Part shown: one piece after another, positions 17,109 to 25,430 of the stretch
Numbering within the stretch: position 1 is the stretch's first letter
Layout: every line of letters begins with the position of its first letter
From: BP-191 sp035940575
GTDB taxonomy: Bacteria > Actinomycetota > Actinomycetes > BP-191
NCBI GenBank assembly: GCA_035940575.1
Contig: DASZER010000004.1
Span: 15,610-79,609, forward strand
Direction of reading: 5' to 3'
Length of the DNA stretch: 64,000 bases
Notes under the pieces: generated by a model
The model's input: the letters and a program-made list of their open reading frames with translations, nothing else
What the model was told of the DNA's origin: nothing
The model's database searches: none
Translations under genes and position numbers: made by a program

Positions 17109-17671
17109 CGCTTCTTCGCGGCCTTGGGCGGCGCGGTCCACACCCACGCGCCGAGCGCGGCCATGACGTACGACACCGGCACGACCGGGTAGCGGAACAG
17201 GCCGAACGCCTCCGCCGTCGCCGAGAGCTTGAACGCGCTGCCGAGCGCCTTCTCGTAGTCCAGACCCACGGCGACGCCGACGACGGCGTAGATCGCGGCG
17301 AGGATCCGCAGCGCGCGGCCCCTGCGCCTGCGCGCCGCCGACTCGGCCAGGATGCCGAGCACGATGCCGACGAAGAACGGCACCACGATGCCGACGCCGC
17401 CGGCGCCCGCGTACTCGCTCGCGATGATCCCGGCCAGCGGGGCCACGAGCCCGCACAGCACGCCCGCGCGGACCAGCGACTCCCCGTCGAGCGGCGGCGG
17501 GCCGCTGCGCGCGCGCACGCCCCGGCAGGCGTGGCAGCCGCCGCCGGGCGCGGCCGCGGAGTCGGCGGCGCAGCGCGGGCGGGCGCAGACGGGGCAGGTG
17601 TCGTACGCCGGAAGGCCCGGATGAACGGCGCACCGCAGCGCGTCGGCGTCCTCTGGGCTCACGCACGGCAT
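17105..17671 (-). CDS. Zinc-ribbon membrane protein of unknown function
   Basis: The 188-residue protein starts with a cysteine/histidine-rich head of B-box/zinc-ribbon type (CAVHPGLPAYDTCPVCARPRC ... GCHAC). Three or four transmembrane helices follow (LVRAGVLCGLVAPLAGIIASEY, GVGIVVPFFVGIVLGILAE, ALRILAAIYAVVGVAVGL, and a weak last one), and the tail is Lys-rich. The same kind of head occurs on the rhomboid protein at 45394. ATG 17671 is chosen; the upstream extension overlaps the trxB promoter. Function is unknown. It is divergent from trxB, sharing an 82-base intergenic region. Confidence 0.7.
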   Translation of the reverse strand: MPCVSPEDADALRCAVHPGLPAYDTCPVCARPRCAADSAAAPGGGCHACRGVRARSGPPPLDGESLVRAGVLCGLVAPLAGIIASEYAGAGGVGIVVPFFVGIVLGILAESAARRRRGRALRILAAIYAVVGVAVGLDYEKALGSAFKLSATAEAFGLFRYPVVPVSYVMAALGAWVWTAPPKAAKKR

Positions 17672-17753
17672 CCTGTCACGGCGTTCGCGGGAATCCCCGC
17701 CGGTACGATTCGCGTTCCCGTGCCGCAGCGTTCGTCCGTCGAGAGGTCGTGCC

Positions 17754-18704
17754 GTGTCCGCCATCCGCGAGGTCGTCGTCATCGGGTCGGGCCCCGCCGG
17801 CCTGACCGCCGCGCTCTACACCGCGCGCGCCGACCTCAAGCCGCTCGTCATCGAGGGCATCGGCGCGGGCGGCCAGCTCATGCTGACCACCGAGGTCGAG
17901 AACTTCCCCGGCTTCCCCACCGGGATCATGGGGCCCGAGCTCATGGACAACATGCGCAAGCAGGCCGAGCGCTTCGGCGCGGAGTTCGTCACGGACGACG
18001 TGACGCGGGTGGACCTCACCGGCGACGTCAAGAGGACGTGGGTCGGCGACACGCTCTACGAGTCGCACACCGTGATCATCTCGACCGGCGCCCGCGCGAA
18101 CTGGCTCGGCCTCCCCAACGAGCAGCGGCTCATCGGGCGCGGCGCCTCGTCGTGCGCGACGTGCGACGGGTTCTTCTTCCGCGACCACGACATCGCGGTC
18201 GTCGGCGGCGGCGACTCGGCGATGGAGGAGGCGACGTTCCTCACGAAGTTCGCGAAGTCGGTGACGATCGTCCACCGCCGCGACACGCTGCGCGCCAGCA
18301 AGATCATGCAGGAGCGCGCGCTGAGCAACCCCAAGATCCGCTTCGCCTGGAACTCCGCCGTCTCCGACGTCCTCGGCGACCAGACGGTCGAGGGCGTCGA
18401 GCTGACGTCGACCGTCGACGGCACCAAGACGACGCTGCCGGTGACGGGGCTGTTCGTCGCGATCGGCCACACGCCGAACACCGACCTGTTCACCGGCCAG
18501 GTCGAGCTCGACGCCGAGGGCTACATCGCCGTCGACTCGCCGTCCACGCGCACCAACCTGCCCGGCGTGTTCGCCTGCGGCGACGTCGTGGACCACACGT
18601 ACCGCCAGGCCATCACGGCGGCGGGGACGGGCTGCGCGGCGGCGCTGGACGCGGAGAAGTACCTCGCCGCGCTCGAGGCGCCGTCAGTCTCGGTCGCGCA
18701 GTAG
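17754..18704 (+). CDS. trxB: Thioredoxin reductase
   Basis: The 316-residue flavoprotein reduces thioredoxin with NADPH. It has the FAD-binding GSGPAG (11-16) and the redox-active CATC (Cys134, Cys137). The NADPH-binding GGGDSAMEEA and the C-terminal FAD motif GVFACGDVVDHTYRQ are also present, the standard low-molecular-weight layout. GTG 17754 follows GAGAGG. It is paired with trxA 535 bases downstream; a convergent membrane-protein gene lies between them. Confidence 0.97.
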   Translation: MSAIREVVVIGSGPAGLTAALYTARADLKPLVIEGIGAGGQLMLTTEVENFPGFPTGIMGPELMDNMRKQAERFGAEFVTDDVTRVDLTGDVKRTWVGDTLYESHTVIISTGARANWLGLPNEQRLIGRGASSCATCDGFFFRDHDIAVVGGGDSAMEEATFLTKFAKSVTIVHRRDTLRASKIMQERALSNPKIRFAWNSAVSDVLGDQTVEGVELTSTVDGTKTTLPVTGLFVAIGHTPNTDLFTGQVELDAEGYIAVDSPSTRTNLPGVFACGDVVDHTYRQAITAAGTGCAAALDAEKYLAALEAPSVSVAQ

Positions 18705-19166
18705 CGGCGCGACGGGGAACCGCTCGCCCGTCGGCGGCGGCGCGTCGGCCGTAGGCACGCCGAGCGGGTGCGCGGGGACGACCGGCAGGTCGCTCGCCGG
18801 AGCGGGCGGCGCCGGCACCGGCGTCACGTGCACGGGCTGGGTCACCATCGCGACCTCGCGCGGGGCGCTGCGCGCGGACGCGGGCGCGGCCTGCGCCGGC
18901 TCGCCCGCCGCGCGCGCGGCGTCGGTGCGCTGGCGCTTCTGCTCGCGGGTGGGGAAGCCGTCGCGCGCCCAGTCGTTGAACCACAGCGCCACCAGCGTCG
19001 GCACCGCGGGGATGATCACCGTCATCAGCGCGGACGCGCCGATCGAGACCTCCCGCGCCTCCTCGCCGGTGACCGCGGCCACGACAAGCCCGACGAGGCC
19101 GGACCAGCCCGCGAACGCGGCGACCCACGCCATCACGGCCAGCGTGTAACGTCCCGCGCGTCCCAT
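18684..19166 (-). CDS. Small two-helix membrane protein with proline-rich tail
   Basis: The 160-residue protein starts at ATG 19166 (GRAGRYTLAVMAWVAAFAG). It has two hydrophobic helices (about 8-30 and 43-70), a polar RDGFPTREQKRQRTDAARA stretch and a tail of about 70 residues rich in Pro, Ala and Val that ends LLRDRD. The tail and double-helix hairpin suggest a cytosolic or wall-facing disordered region. No family is recognised. It lies between trxB and trxA on the opposite strand and overlaps the trxB 3' end by 21 bases. Confidence 0.65.
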   Translation of the reverse strand: MGRAGRYTLAVMAWVAAFAGWSGLVGLVVAAVTGEEAREVSIGASALMTVIIPAVPTLVALWFNDWARDGFPTREQKRQRTDAARAAGEPAQAAPASARSAPREVAMVTQPVHVTPVPAPPAPASDLPVVPAHPLGVPTADAPPPTGERFPVAPLLRDRD

Positions 19167-19239
19167 GGCGGGAAGTTTACGGACCGCCAGTACGTTGTCG
19201 CCGCACAGGAAGCCACCCGCCACAGCCAAGGAGAGACTC

Positions 19240-19566
19240 GTGGGCGCCTCGACCACCACCGTTACCGACGCGACGTTCGCCAGCGACGTCCTCGCGAGCG
19301 ACGTCCCCGTGCTCGTCGACTTCTGGGCGGAGTGGTGCGGACCGTGCAAGATGGTCGCCCCCGTCCTCGAGGAGATCGCGGCCGAGCACGCCGACAAGAT
19401 CAAGGTCGTCAAGGTCAACATCGACGAGAACCCCCAGGCCGCGCGCGACTACCGCGTCATGTCCATCCCGACCATGTCGGTCTTCAAGGACGGCCAGATC
19501 GTGAAGACGATCGTCGGCGCCAAGCCGAAGGCCGCCCTGCTCCGCGACCTCGAAGGCATCGTCTAG
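19240..19566 (+). CDS. trxA: Thioredoxin
   Basis: The 108-residue protein has the classical fold with VLVDFWAEWCGPCKMVAPVL, active-site Cys33 and Cys36, and the cis-proline region VMSIPTMSVFKDGQ. It receives electrons from TrxB and reduces cytosolic disulfides. GTG 19240 follows AAGGAGAG. The position next to trxB and before the CwlM-like gene matches M. tuberculosis trxC. A strong hairpin follows the stop. Confidence 0.96.
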   Translation: MGASTTTVTDATFASDVLASDVPVLVDFWAEWCGPCKMVAPVLEEIAAEHADKIKVVKVNIDENPQAARDYRVMSIPTMSVFKDGQIVKTIVGAKPKAALLRDLEGIV

Positions 19567-19590
19567 CACGGGCCCGGCCCGCACCGGACC

Positions 19591-19639
19591 CACGCGGCCC
19601 CGGTTCCGTCTCTCCCCCGTGGCGGACCGGGGCCGCGTG
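19591..19639 (+). terminator. Strong intrinsic-terminator-like hairpin after trxA
   Basis: A 14-base-pair perfect stem (19591-19604 with 19626-19639, CACGCGGCCCCGGT / ACCGGGGCCGCGTG) is extended by CCG/CGG after a one-base bulge and closes a 14-base loop. No U-tract follows. It isolates trxA from the CwlM-like gene that starts at 19674. Confidence 0.7.
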
Positions 19640-19673
19640 CTGTCCGCGCCCCGGTGCCCGTAGCATCGTCGGC

Positions 19674-20813
19674 ATGCAGCTCATCCGTCGCGGCGACCGC
19701 GGCCCGGCCGTGGCCGAGGTCCGCGCGATGCTGCGCGCGCTGGGGCTGCTCCCGGCGACCGACCCGCCGCTCGGCCACGCCGTCGAGGGCGTCGAGTACG
19801 ACGCCGCGACCGAGCGCGCCGTGCGCGCGTTCCAGCAGCAGCGCGGCCTGGCCGCCGACGGCATCGTGGGCGCGGAGACGTACAGGACGCTGGAGGAGGC
19901 GCGCTGGAGCCTCGGCGACCGGATGCTCTACCGCAAGGTCGGGCACCACTTCGTCGGCGACGACGTGGTGGCGTTGCAGACCTGGCTGCGCGACCGCGGC
20001 TTCGACGTCGGGCGGCTCGACGGCATCTTCGGCCAGCGCACCGAGACGGCGCTGGCGGAGTTCCAGCGCAACGTCGGCCTCAACCCCGACGGCATCTTCG
20101 GCCCGGCCACGCTCCGCGCGATCGAGCGGCTGCGCCGTGCCGTCGGCGGCGGGCGCGCCGACCACATGCGCGAGCACGAGGCGCTGTTCCGCTCCGGCCC
20201 CGCGCTCACCGCCAAGACCGTCATCGTCGACCCCGGCCACGGCGGCACCGACCCCGGCTGGATCTCGCACGGCCTGGTCGAGGCCGACGTCGTCTACGAC
20301 ATCGCCGCCCGCCTGGAGGGCCGCCTCGCCGCGGCCGGGGCGATCCCGTTTCTCACCCGCTCGGCCGACGGCGACGTGAGCGTCGAGGACAGGGCGGCGT
20401 TCGCGAACTCCGCCGAGGCGGACCTGTACGTCGCGATCCACCTCGACGGCTCGCCGTCGCCGCACCCGCGCGGCGTGGCGACGTACTACTTCGGCAACGC
20501 GTTCGTCGGCGCGTCGGCGACGGGCGCGCGGCTCGCGGACCTCGTGCAGCGCGAGGTCGTCGCGCGCACCGACCTCCTCGACTGCCGTACGCACCCCCAG
20601 TCGTGGGACCTGCTGCGCCTCACCCGGATGCCGGCCGTCGAGATCTGCTGCGGCTACCTCACCAACGCCCACGACGCGGCGCGGCTCGGGGAGCCGGAGT
20701 TCCGCGACACGATCGCGGAGGCGCTGCTGGCGGCGGTGCAGCGGCTGTACCTGCCGGTGGCGGACGACCCGGGGACCGGGCAGCTCAGGTTCGCGGACCT
20801 CTCCCGCGCGTGA
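19674..20813 (+). CDS. CwlM-like N-acetylmuramoyl-L-alanine amidase homologue
   Basis: The 379-residue protein has two peptidoglycan-binding domains (about 1-70 and 80-145, each with Y/F-D-x-x-T-E-x-A-V-x-x-F-Q). A C-terminal amidase_3 domain (about 182-365) follows. The zinc ligands are visible as VDPGHGG (His), HGLVEAD (Glu) and IHLDGS (His), and the catalytic Glu is in VEICCGYLTN. There is no signal peptide, which fits M. tuberculosis CwlM, a cytosolic phosphoprotein that activates MurA rather than cutting the wall. Gene order (after trxA, near parB) supports this. Whether it is enzymatically active is open, because the catalytic residues appear intact. Confidence 0.85.
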   Translation: MQLIRRGDRGPAVAEVRAMLRALGLLPATDPPLGHAVEGVEYDAATERAVRAFQQQRGLAADGIVGAETYRTLEEARWSLGDRMLYRKVGHHFVGDDVVALQTWLRDRGFDVGRLDGIFGQRTETALAEFQRNVGLNPDGIFGPATLRAIERLRRAVGGGRADHMREHEALFRSGPALTAKTVIVDPGHGGTDPGWISHGLVEADVVYDIAARLEGRLAAAGAIPFLTRSADGDVSVEDRAAFANSAEADLYVAIHLDGSPSPHPRGVATYYFGNAFVGASATGARLADLVQREVVARTDLLDCRTHPQSWDLLRLTRMPAVEICCGYLTNAHDAARLGEPEFRDTIAEALLAAVQRLYLPVADDPGTGQLRFADLSRA

Positions 20814-21307
20814 TCCGCACGCCGCGGCTGCTCCTGCGCCGCTGGCGCTCGGCCGACGCCGCGCCGCTCGCCGCCCTCAACGCCGACCCCGAGGTCATGC
20901 GCTTCGTCGGCGGGCCGCTGTCGCGCGAGGCGAGCGACGCGACGATCGCCCGGTCCACGGCGTTCTTCGCCGAGACCGGCTACGGCCGCTACGCCGTCGA
21001 GTGGCGCGGCGAGTGTGTCGGCTACGTCGGGCTCGGGCGCCACCCGTTCGTCGGCGACGACGTCGAGATCGGCTGGCGGCTCGCGCGGCACGCGTGGGGC
21101 AACGGCCTCGCGACGGAGGGCGCGCGGGCCGTGGTCGCGGCGGCGCCGTCGTACGAGCTCGACCGGCTCGTCTCCGTCGTGCACCCCGACAACGCCGCGT
21201 CGCGCGCCGTGTGCGGCCGGCTCGGGATGGCGTTGGAGGTGGAGCGCGACGGGCTGCTGGTCTACGCGCTCACGACGAGCCGCAGCGAGCCCGCGAGCTC
21301 CGGCTGA
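20810..21307 (+). CDS. GNAT family N-acetyltransferase (RimJ-like)
   Basis: The 165-residue protein starts TPRLLLRRWRSADAAPLAALNADPEVMRF, typical of the ribosomal-protein/aminoacyl acetyltransferase subgroup. The acetyl-CoA-binding segment is IGWRLARHAWGNGLATEGARAVV, followed by NAASRAVCGRLGM. It transfers acetyl groups to an unknown amine. GTG 20810 overlaps the amidase stop by 4 bases. Its 3' end overlaps the convergent methyltransferase by 46 bases. Confidence 0.85.
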   Translation: MIRTPRLLLRRWRSADAAPLAALNADPEVMRFVGGPLSREASDATIARSTAFFAETGYGRYAVEWRGECVGYVGLGRHPFVGDDVEIGWRLARHAWGNGLATEGARAVVAAAPSYELDRLVSVVHPDNAASRAVCGRLGMALEVERDGLLVYALTTSRSEPASSG

Positions 21308-22005
21308 TCCCGCAGCGCGCCGTGCCGCGCGTCCCACGCGCCGCTCGCGAGGTCGTCCGCGAGGTGCCGTACGGCCCGCTCCTCGTCCTCGGGCGCGACG
21401 AACCCCCACCCGCTCTGCGCCCGCCGCACCCCCGGGTCGAGGAACGCCTCGGGGCGGCCGTAGAACGCCTCCCCGAAGCCGTCCACGCAGTCGAACGGCA
21501 CCGGCACGGGCGTCACCGTGGCGCCGCCGAGGTGGCCTGCGAGCGTGGCGATCGGGAGGTAGCGGCGGCGCTCGGCCGCGACCAGCTCGGGCGCGTACTC
21601 GGCGAGCCAGAGCGCCTCGAGCACGTCCGGGTCGAACGTCAGGATCGCGACCGGGCCGCGCGCGACGCGGCGCAGCTCGGCGAGGCCGCGCGCGGGGTCG
21701 TCCCACTGGTGCACCGTGATCGTCGCCATCGCGGCGTCCACGGCGCCGTCGCGCAACGGCAGCGCCTCGGCCACGGCACGCACGACGGGCGCGGCCCCGG
21801 GCGGGCGCTGCGCGACCATCGCCTCGCTCGGCTCGACCGCGAGCACGCGGACGGGCGGCAGCGGCTCGTACGAGCCCGCGCCCGCGCCGACGTTGACGAC
21901 CGTGCGCGCGTCGCCGAGCGCGGCGTGGACGTAGGCCGCGATGCGGGGGTCGGGGCGGCGGCGGGGCGCGTAGGCGACGCCGGTGTAGTCGAAGTCGCCC
22001 GGCAC
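21262..22005 (-). CDS. SAM-dependent methyltransferase (class I)
   Basis: The 247-residue protein has Rossmann motif I VVNVGAGAGSYEP and a post-I acidic VLAVEPSEAMVAQRPPG. The motif IV-like stretch is DGAVDAAMATITVHQWDDPARGLAELRRVARG, typical of methyltransferase type 11. The C-terminal half carries the substrate region PFDCVDGFGEAFYGRPEAFLD. The substrate is unknown. It starts (GTG 22005) 2 bases after the stop of the upstream GNAT-like gene and likely shares its transcript. Confidence 0.85.
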   Translation of the reverse strand: MPGDFDYTGVAYAPRRRPDPRIAAYVHAALGDARTVVNVGAGAGSYEPLPPVRVLAVEPSEAMVAQRPPGAAPVVRAVAEALPLRDGAVDAAMATITVHQWDDPARGLAELRRVARGPVAILTFDPDVLEALWLAEYAPELVAAERRRYLPIATLAGHLGGATVTPVPVPFDCVDGFGEAFYGRPEAFLDPGVRRAQSGWGFVAPEDEERAVRHLADDLASGAWDARHGALRDQPELAGSLRLVVSA

Positions 22006-22007
22006 GG

Positions 22008-22625
22008 TCAGACCGGCCGGAGCGCGCCCTCGGGCGACATCGACTGGAGGAGGCGTTCGAGGGCGACCTCGACGTCCTCGCGCCACGAGACGGCGGTCTT
22101 GAGCTCCAGGCGCAGGCGCGGGAAGCGCGGGTGCGGCCGCACGGTCTTGAAGCCGACCGAGAGCAGGTAGTCGGCGGGGAGCACGCACGCCGGCGTCTCC
22201 CAGTTCTTGTCCCCGAACGCCTCCACGGCCTTCACGCCGCGGCGGATCAGGTCCTTCGCGACGCCCTGCACGAGCATCCGGCCGAGGCCCATGCCGCTGA
22301 ACTCCGGCAGCACGTGGCCCGTCGTCAGCAGCACCGCGTCCGCGCTCACCGGGCTCGTGGGGAACGCCACGCCGCGCGGGACGTACGCCGGCGGCGCGAA
22401 CATCACGTAGCCCGCGGGCACGCCGTCGACGTAGACGAGCTTGCCGCACGAGCCCCACTCCAGGAGCGTCGCGGAGACCCACGCCTCCTTCTCGAACTCC
22501 GTGTCACCGGCTTCCTCCGCCCGCGTGCGCGCGACGGGGTCGAGCTCCCAGAACACGCAGCGGCGGCACCGCCTCGGCAGGTCGTCGAGGTTGTCGAGCG
22601 TGATGCTCGCGAGGCGGCGGGACAT
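22008..22625 (-). CDS. GNAT-fold acetyltransferase near parAB
   Basis: The 205-residue protein has a GNAT core: CGKLVYVDGVPAGYVMFAPP, the beta-bulge strand AVLLTTGHVLPEFSGMGLGRMLVQGVAKDLIRRG (acetyl-CoA binding) and a late VEAFG. The N-terminus (RCRRCVFWELDP) is cysteine-rich and typical of an actinobacterial group encoded beside parB (compare Rv3916c by position). Its acceptor is unknown. It is followed 2 bases later by the methyltransferase and preceded 3 bases earlier by the anchored coiled-coil protein. Confidence 0.8.
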   Translation of the reverse strand: MSRRLASITLDNLDDLPRRCRRCVFWELDPVARTRAEEAGDTEFEKEAWVSATLLEWGSCGKLVYVDGVPAGYVMFAPPAYVPRGVAFPTSPVSADAVLLTTGHVLPEFSGMGLGRMLVQGVAKDLIRRGVKAVEAFGDKNWETPACVLPADYLLSVGFKTVRPHPRFPRLRLELKTAVSWREDVEVALERLLQSMSPEGALRPV

Positions 22626-22628
22626 CGT

Positions 22629-23138
22629 TCAGGTCGTCCTGCGGCGGCGGCGGGTGGCGGCGGGCTCGGCCGGCGGCGGCGCGGCGGCCTCCTCCAGGCC
22701 GGCCAGGTGCTCGTTCATGGCCTCGCGCCCCTCGCGCACGGCCTCGCTGACCGGCGCGGCGACGGCGGCGACCGGGTCGGCGGTCCTCGCGCGGGAACGC
22801 CGCGTCGGCTTGGCGGGCTCGCTGGTGGCGGCCTCGGGCTCCGGCGGGTCCTCGCGGCCCGGCGGCGGCGTCACCATCTCGGGGACGGCCTTGCGCGGGG
22901 GCGGGGTCTCGCCGGCCGGCTCCTCGACGGGCTCCTCGACAGGGGCGGTCGGCTCCTGCGCGATCTCGTCCGCGCCTTCGAGCGCGGGCTCGCCGAACTC
23001 CTCCTGCGGCATCCGCACGGCCGCGGCCGCGCCGGAGCCCTCGGGGGCGTCCTTGGGGCGGCGCAGCAGGCTCGCGACCCACCCGGCGCCCGCGCCCACG
23101 GCGAAGCCCAGCACGATCCGGCGGAGGGGGAAGCGCAT
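22629..23138 (-). CDS. Membrane-anchored low-complexity protein
   Basis: The 169-residue protein starts MRFPLRRIVLGFAVGAGAGWVASLLRR. It has one N-terminal anchor helix (about 8-23). The rest is a Glu/Pro/Ala-rich disordered region (EEPVEEPAGETPPPRKAVPE), a short helix VSEAVREGREAMNEHLAGLEEA and a basic end RRRRRTT. No enzyme motif is seen. GTG 23150 is an alternative start. It shares a transcript with the GNAT-like and methyltransferase genes and diverges from the aminotransferase gene. Confidence 0.65.
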   Translation of the reverse strand: MRFPLRRIVLGFAVGAGAGWVASLLRRPKDAPEGSGAAAAVRMPQEEFGEPALEGADEIAQEPTAPVEEPVEEPAGETPPPRKAVPEMVTPPPGREDPPEPEAATSEPAKPTRRSRARTADPVAAVAAPVSEAVREGREAMNEHLAGLEEAAAPPPAEPAATRRRRRTT

Positions 23139-23211
23139 GCGGCGGCTCACGAACGTCGGCGACGGGACCCCGATCCTACGGCGCCCCCGCGACGCGCGGT
23201 AGCCTCGGGCG

Positions 23212-24486
23212 ATGGTCAACCTCGACCCGTACGGCGACCGCTACGCCGCCCGCACCCGCGGGATGACGGCGTCGGAGATCCGCGCGCTGTTCGCGGTGGC
23301 CTCGCGGCCCGAGGTCGTGTCGCTCGCCGGCGGGATGCCGTACACCTCGGCCCTGCCCCTCGACGCGGTCGCCGCGGCCGTCGCCGACCTCGTCGCGACG
23401 CGCGGGCCCGTGGCGCTGCAGTACGGCTCCGGCCAGGGCGACCCCGAGCTGCGCGAGCTGATCTGCACGGTCATGGCGCTCGAGGGCATCGACGCCTCGC
23501 CCGACGACGTCGTCGTCACCGTCGGCTCGCAGCAGGCCCTCGACCTCGTCACGCGGATCTTCGTCGACCCCGGCGACGTCGTGGTCGCCGAGGCGCCGTC
23601 GTACGTCGGCGCGCTCGGGACGTTCGCGATGTACCAAGCCGACGTCGTGCACGTGCCGATGGACGACGCCGGGCTGGTGCCCGAGGCGCTGGAGGAGACG
23701 CTCGCCCGGGTCGGGTCGCGCGCGAAGTTCCTCTACACGGTCCCGAACTTCCACAACCCCGCAGGCGTCTCGCTCTCTCGCGAACGACGAGATGTAGTGG
23801 TGGACATCTGCCGCCGCCACGACATCTTGGTGCTGGAGGACAACCCGTACGGTCTCCTCGGCTTCGACAGCGACCCCGAGCCGGCCCTGCGCGCCCGCAC
23901 CGCGGACGGCGTCCTGTACCTCGGGTCGTTCTCCAAGACGTTCGCCCCGGGCCTGCGCGTCGGCTGGGTCCTCGCGCCGCACTCCGTCCGCGAGAAGCTC
24001 GTGCTCGCCGCCGAGGCGTCCGTGCTCTGCCCACCGAACTTCACGCAGTTCGTCGTCGCCGACTACCTGCGCACGCAGCCGTGGCAGGACCAGGTGAAGG
24101 TGTTCCGCGAGCTGTACCGCGAGCGCCGCGACGCCATGCTCGACGCGCTCGGCTCGCACTTCCCCTCGGACGCGACCTGGACGCACCCCGCAGGCGGCTT
24201 CTACACGTGGGTCACGCTGCCGGAGGGGCTGGACGCGAAGGAGATGCTGCCGCGCGCGGTGTCGGCGCGGGTCGCGTACGTGCCCGGGACGGCGTTCTAC
24301 GCCGACGGCACGGGGGGCAACCACCTGCGGCTGTCGTACTGCTACCCCGAGCCCGAGCGCATCCGCGAGGGCGTCCGCCGCCTCGCCGGCGTCATCGAGG
24401 TCGAGCAGGAGCTGCGGGAGACGTTCGGGCCGCTGACGTCGCACGACACGGGCGGGTTCGACGCGCCGGCCCCGGACGTGCGCTGA
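23212..24486 (+). CDS. PLP-dependent aminotransferase (class I/II, LysN/2-aminoadipate-type)
   Basis: The 424-residue protein has the fold-type I layout: the N-terminal VVSLAGGMPYTSALPLDAV, the GSQQALDLVTRIFVDPGDVVVAE region and NFHNPAGVSLSRERR with ILVLEDNPYG. The PLP lysine is in LGSFSKTFAPGLRVGW, and the closing part is GGNHLRLSYCYPEPERIREGV. The pattern resembles 2-aminoadipate/aromatic aminotransferases of the GntR-MocR/LysN group. The amino donor is not known. A stop/start overlap (TGATG) couples it to ddl. Confidence 0.87.
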   Translation: MVNLDPYGDRYAARTRGMTASEIRALFAVASRPEVVSLAGGMPYTSALPLDAVAAAVADLVATRGPVALQYGSGQGDPELRELICTVMALEGIDASPDDVVVTVGSQQALDLVTRIFVDPGDVVVAEAPSYVGALGTFAMYQADVVHVPMDDAGLVPEALEETLARVGSRAKFLYTVPNFHNPAGVSLSRERRDVVVDICRRHDILVLEDNPYGLLGFDSDPEPALRARTADGVLYLGSFSKTFAPGLRVGWVLAPHSVREKLVLAAEASVLCPPNFTQFVVADYLRTQPWQDQVKVFRELYRERRDAMLDALGSHFPSDATWTHPAGGFYTWVTLPEGLDAKEMLPRAVSARVAYVPGTAFYADGTGGNHLRLSYCYPEPERIREGVRRLAGVIEVEQELRETFGPLTSHDTGGFDAPAPDVR

Positions 24487-25430
24487 TGCGCGCGCTGATC
24501 CTCGCGGGCGGGCTGTCGTTCGAGCGCGAGGTGTCGCTGCGCTCCGGCCGCCGCGTCTGCGACGCGCTGCGCTCCGCGGGCGTCGAGGCGGAGGTACGCG
24601 ACGCCGACGCCACGCTGCTCGCCACGCTCGCCGAGACCTCCCCCGACGCGGTCTTCGTCGCGCTGCACGGTGCGCCGGGCGAGGACGGCGCGATCCGCGG
24701 CGTGCTCGACCTCGCGGGGGTGCCGTACGTCGGCGCCGCGCCCCACGCCTGCCGCCTCGCCTGGGACAAGCCGATCGCCAAGGGGCTGCTCCGCTCGGCG
24801 GGCGTGGCCACGCCGGACGCGGTGACGTTGCCGCACAGCACGTTCCGCGAGCTCGGCGCGCACGCCGTCCTCGAACGCCTGCTCGCCCGGCTGCCGCTGC
24901 CGCTGCTCGTCAAGCCCGCCTCCGGCGGCTCCGCGCTCGGCGCCTCGATCGTGCGCGACGCGGACGCGCTGCCCGCCGCGATGGTGCACTGCTTCTCCTA
25001 CGGTGACACCGCGCTGGTGGAGCGGCTGGTCACCGGAACCGAACTGGCGGTGTCCGTGGTGGAGCGCGACGGCACCCCCGAGGCGCTTCCGGCCGTCGAG
25101 GTGGTGCCGCGCGAGGGGCCGCTGTTCGACTACAACGCCCGCTACACCGCCGGAGCGACCGACTACCACGCCCCCGCCAGGCTGCCCGAGCCCGTGCTGA
25201 CCGCCGCGGCGCGCGCGGCGCTCGCCGCCCACCGGGTGCTCGGACTTCGCGACCTGTCCCGCACCGACCTCGTCGTGGACGAGGACGGCACGCCGTGGTT
25301 CCTCGAGGTCAACGTCTCGCCGGGCATGACCGAGACGTCGCTGCTGCCGATGGCCGCCGCGGCGGCCGGCGTCGACGTCGGCGGGCTCTGCCGCGACCTG
25401 GTGGCCGCGGCCGCAGCGCGCCAGGCCTAG
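24486..25430 (+). CDS. ddl: D-alanine--D-alanine ligase
   Basis: The 314-residue ATP-grasp enzyme joins two D-alanines for the wall stem peptide. Seen are the N-terminal LILAGGLSFEREVSLRSGRRV, the Ddl signature ALHGAPGEDGAIRGVLDLAGVPYVG and the ATP-grasp core LLVKPASGGSALGASIV. The metal-binding end is WFLEVNVSPGMTETSLLPMAA. ATG 24486 overlaps the aminotransferase stop by 1 base. Actinobacteria usually encode another Ddl elsewhere, so this may be a second ligase or the only one. The stop shares a CTAG with the parB stop. Confidence 0.88.
   Translation: MRALILAGGLSFEREVSLRSGRRVCDALRSAGVEAEVRDADATLLATLAETSPDAVFVALHGAPGEDGAIRGVLDLAGVPYVGAAPHACRLAWDKPIAKGLLRSAGVATPDAVTLPHSTFRELGAHAVLERLLARLPLPLLVKPASGGSALGASIVRDADALPAAMVHCFSYGDTALVERLVTGTELAVSVVERDGTPEALPAVEVVPREGPLFDYNARYTAGATDYHAPARLPEPVLTAAARAALAAHRVLGLRDLSRTDLVVDEDGTPWFLEVNVSPGMTETSLLPMAAAAAGVDVGGLCRDLVAAAAARQA

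Noticed and set aside
20603..20809. N-terminal extension of the GNAT gene at 20810
   Set aside because: The upstream part reads out of the amidase_3 coding region, and the GNAT fold begins exactly at the overlapping GTG.
24342..25232. Minus-strand frame of 296 residues opposite ddl
   Set aside because: It is a high-GC antisense artefact without motifs; the plus strand is a clear D-Ala-D-Ala ligase.
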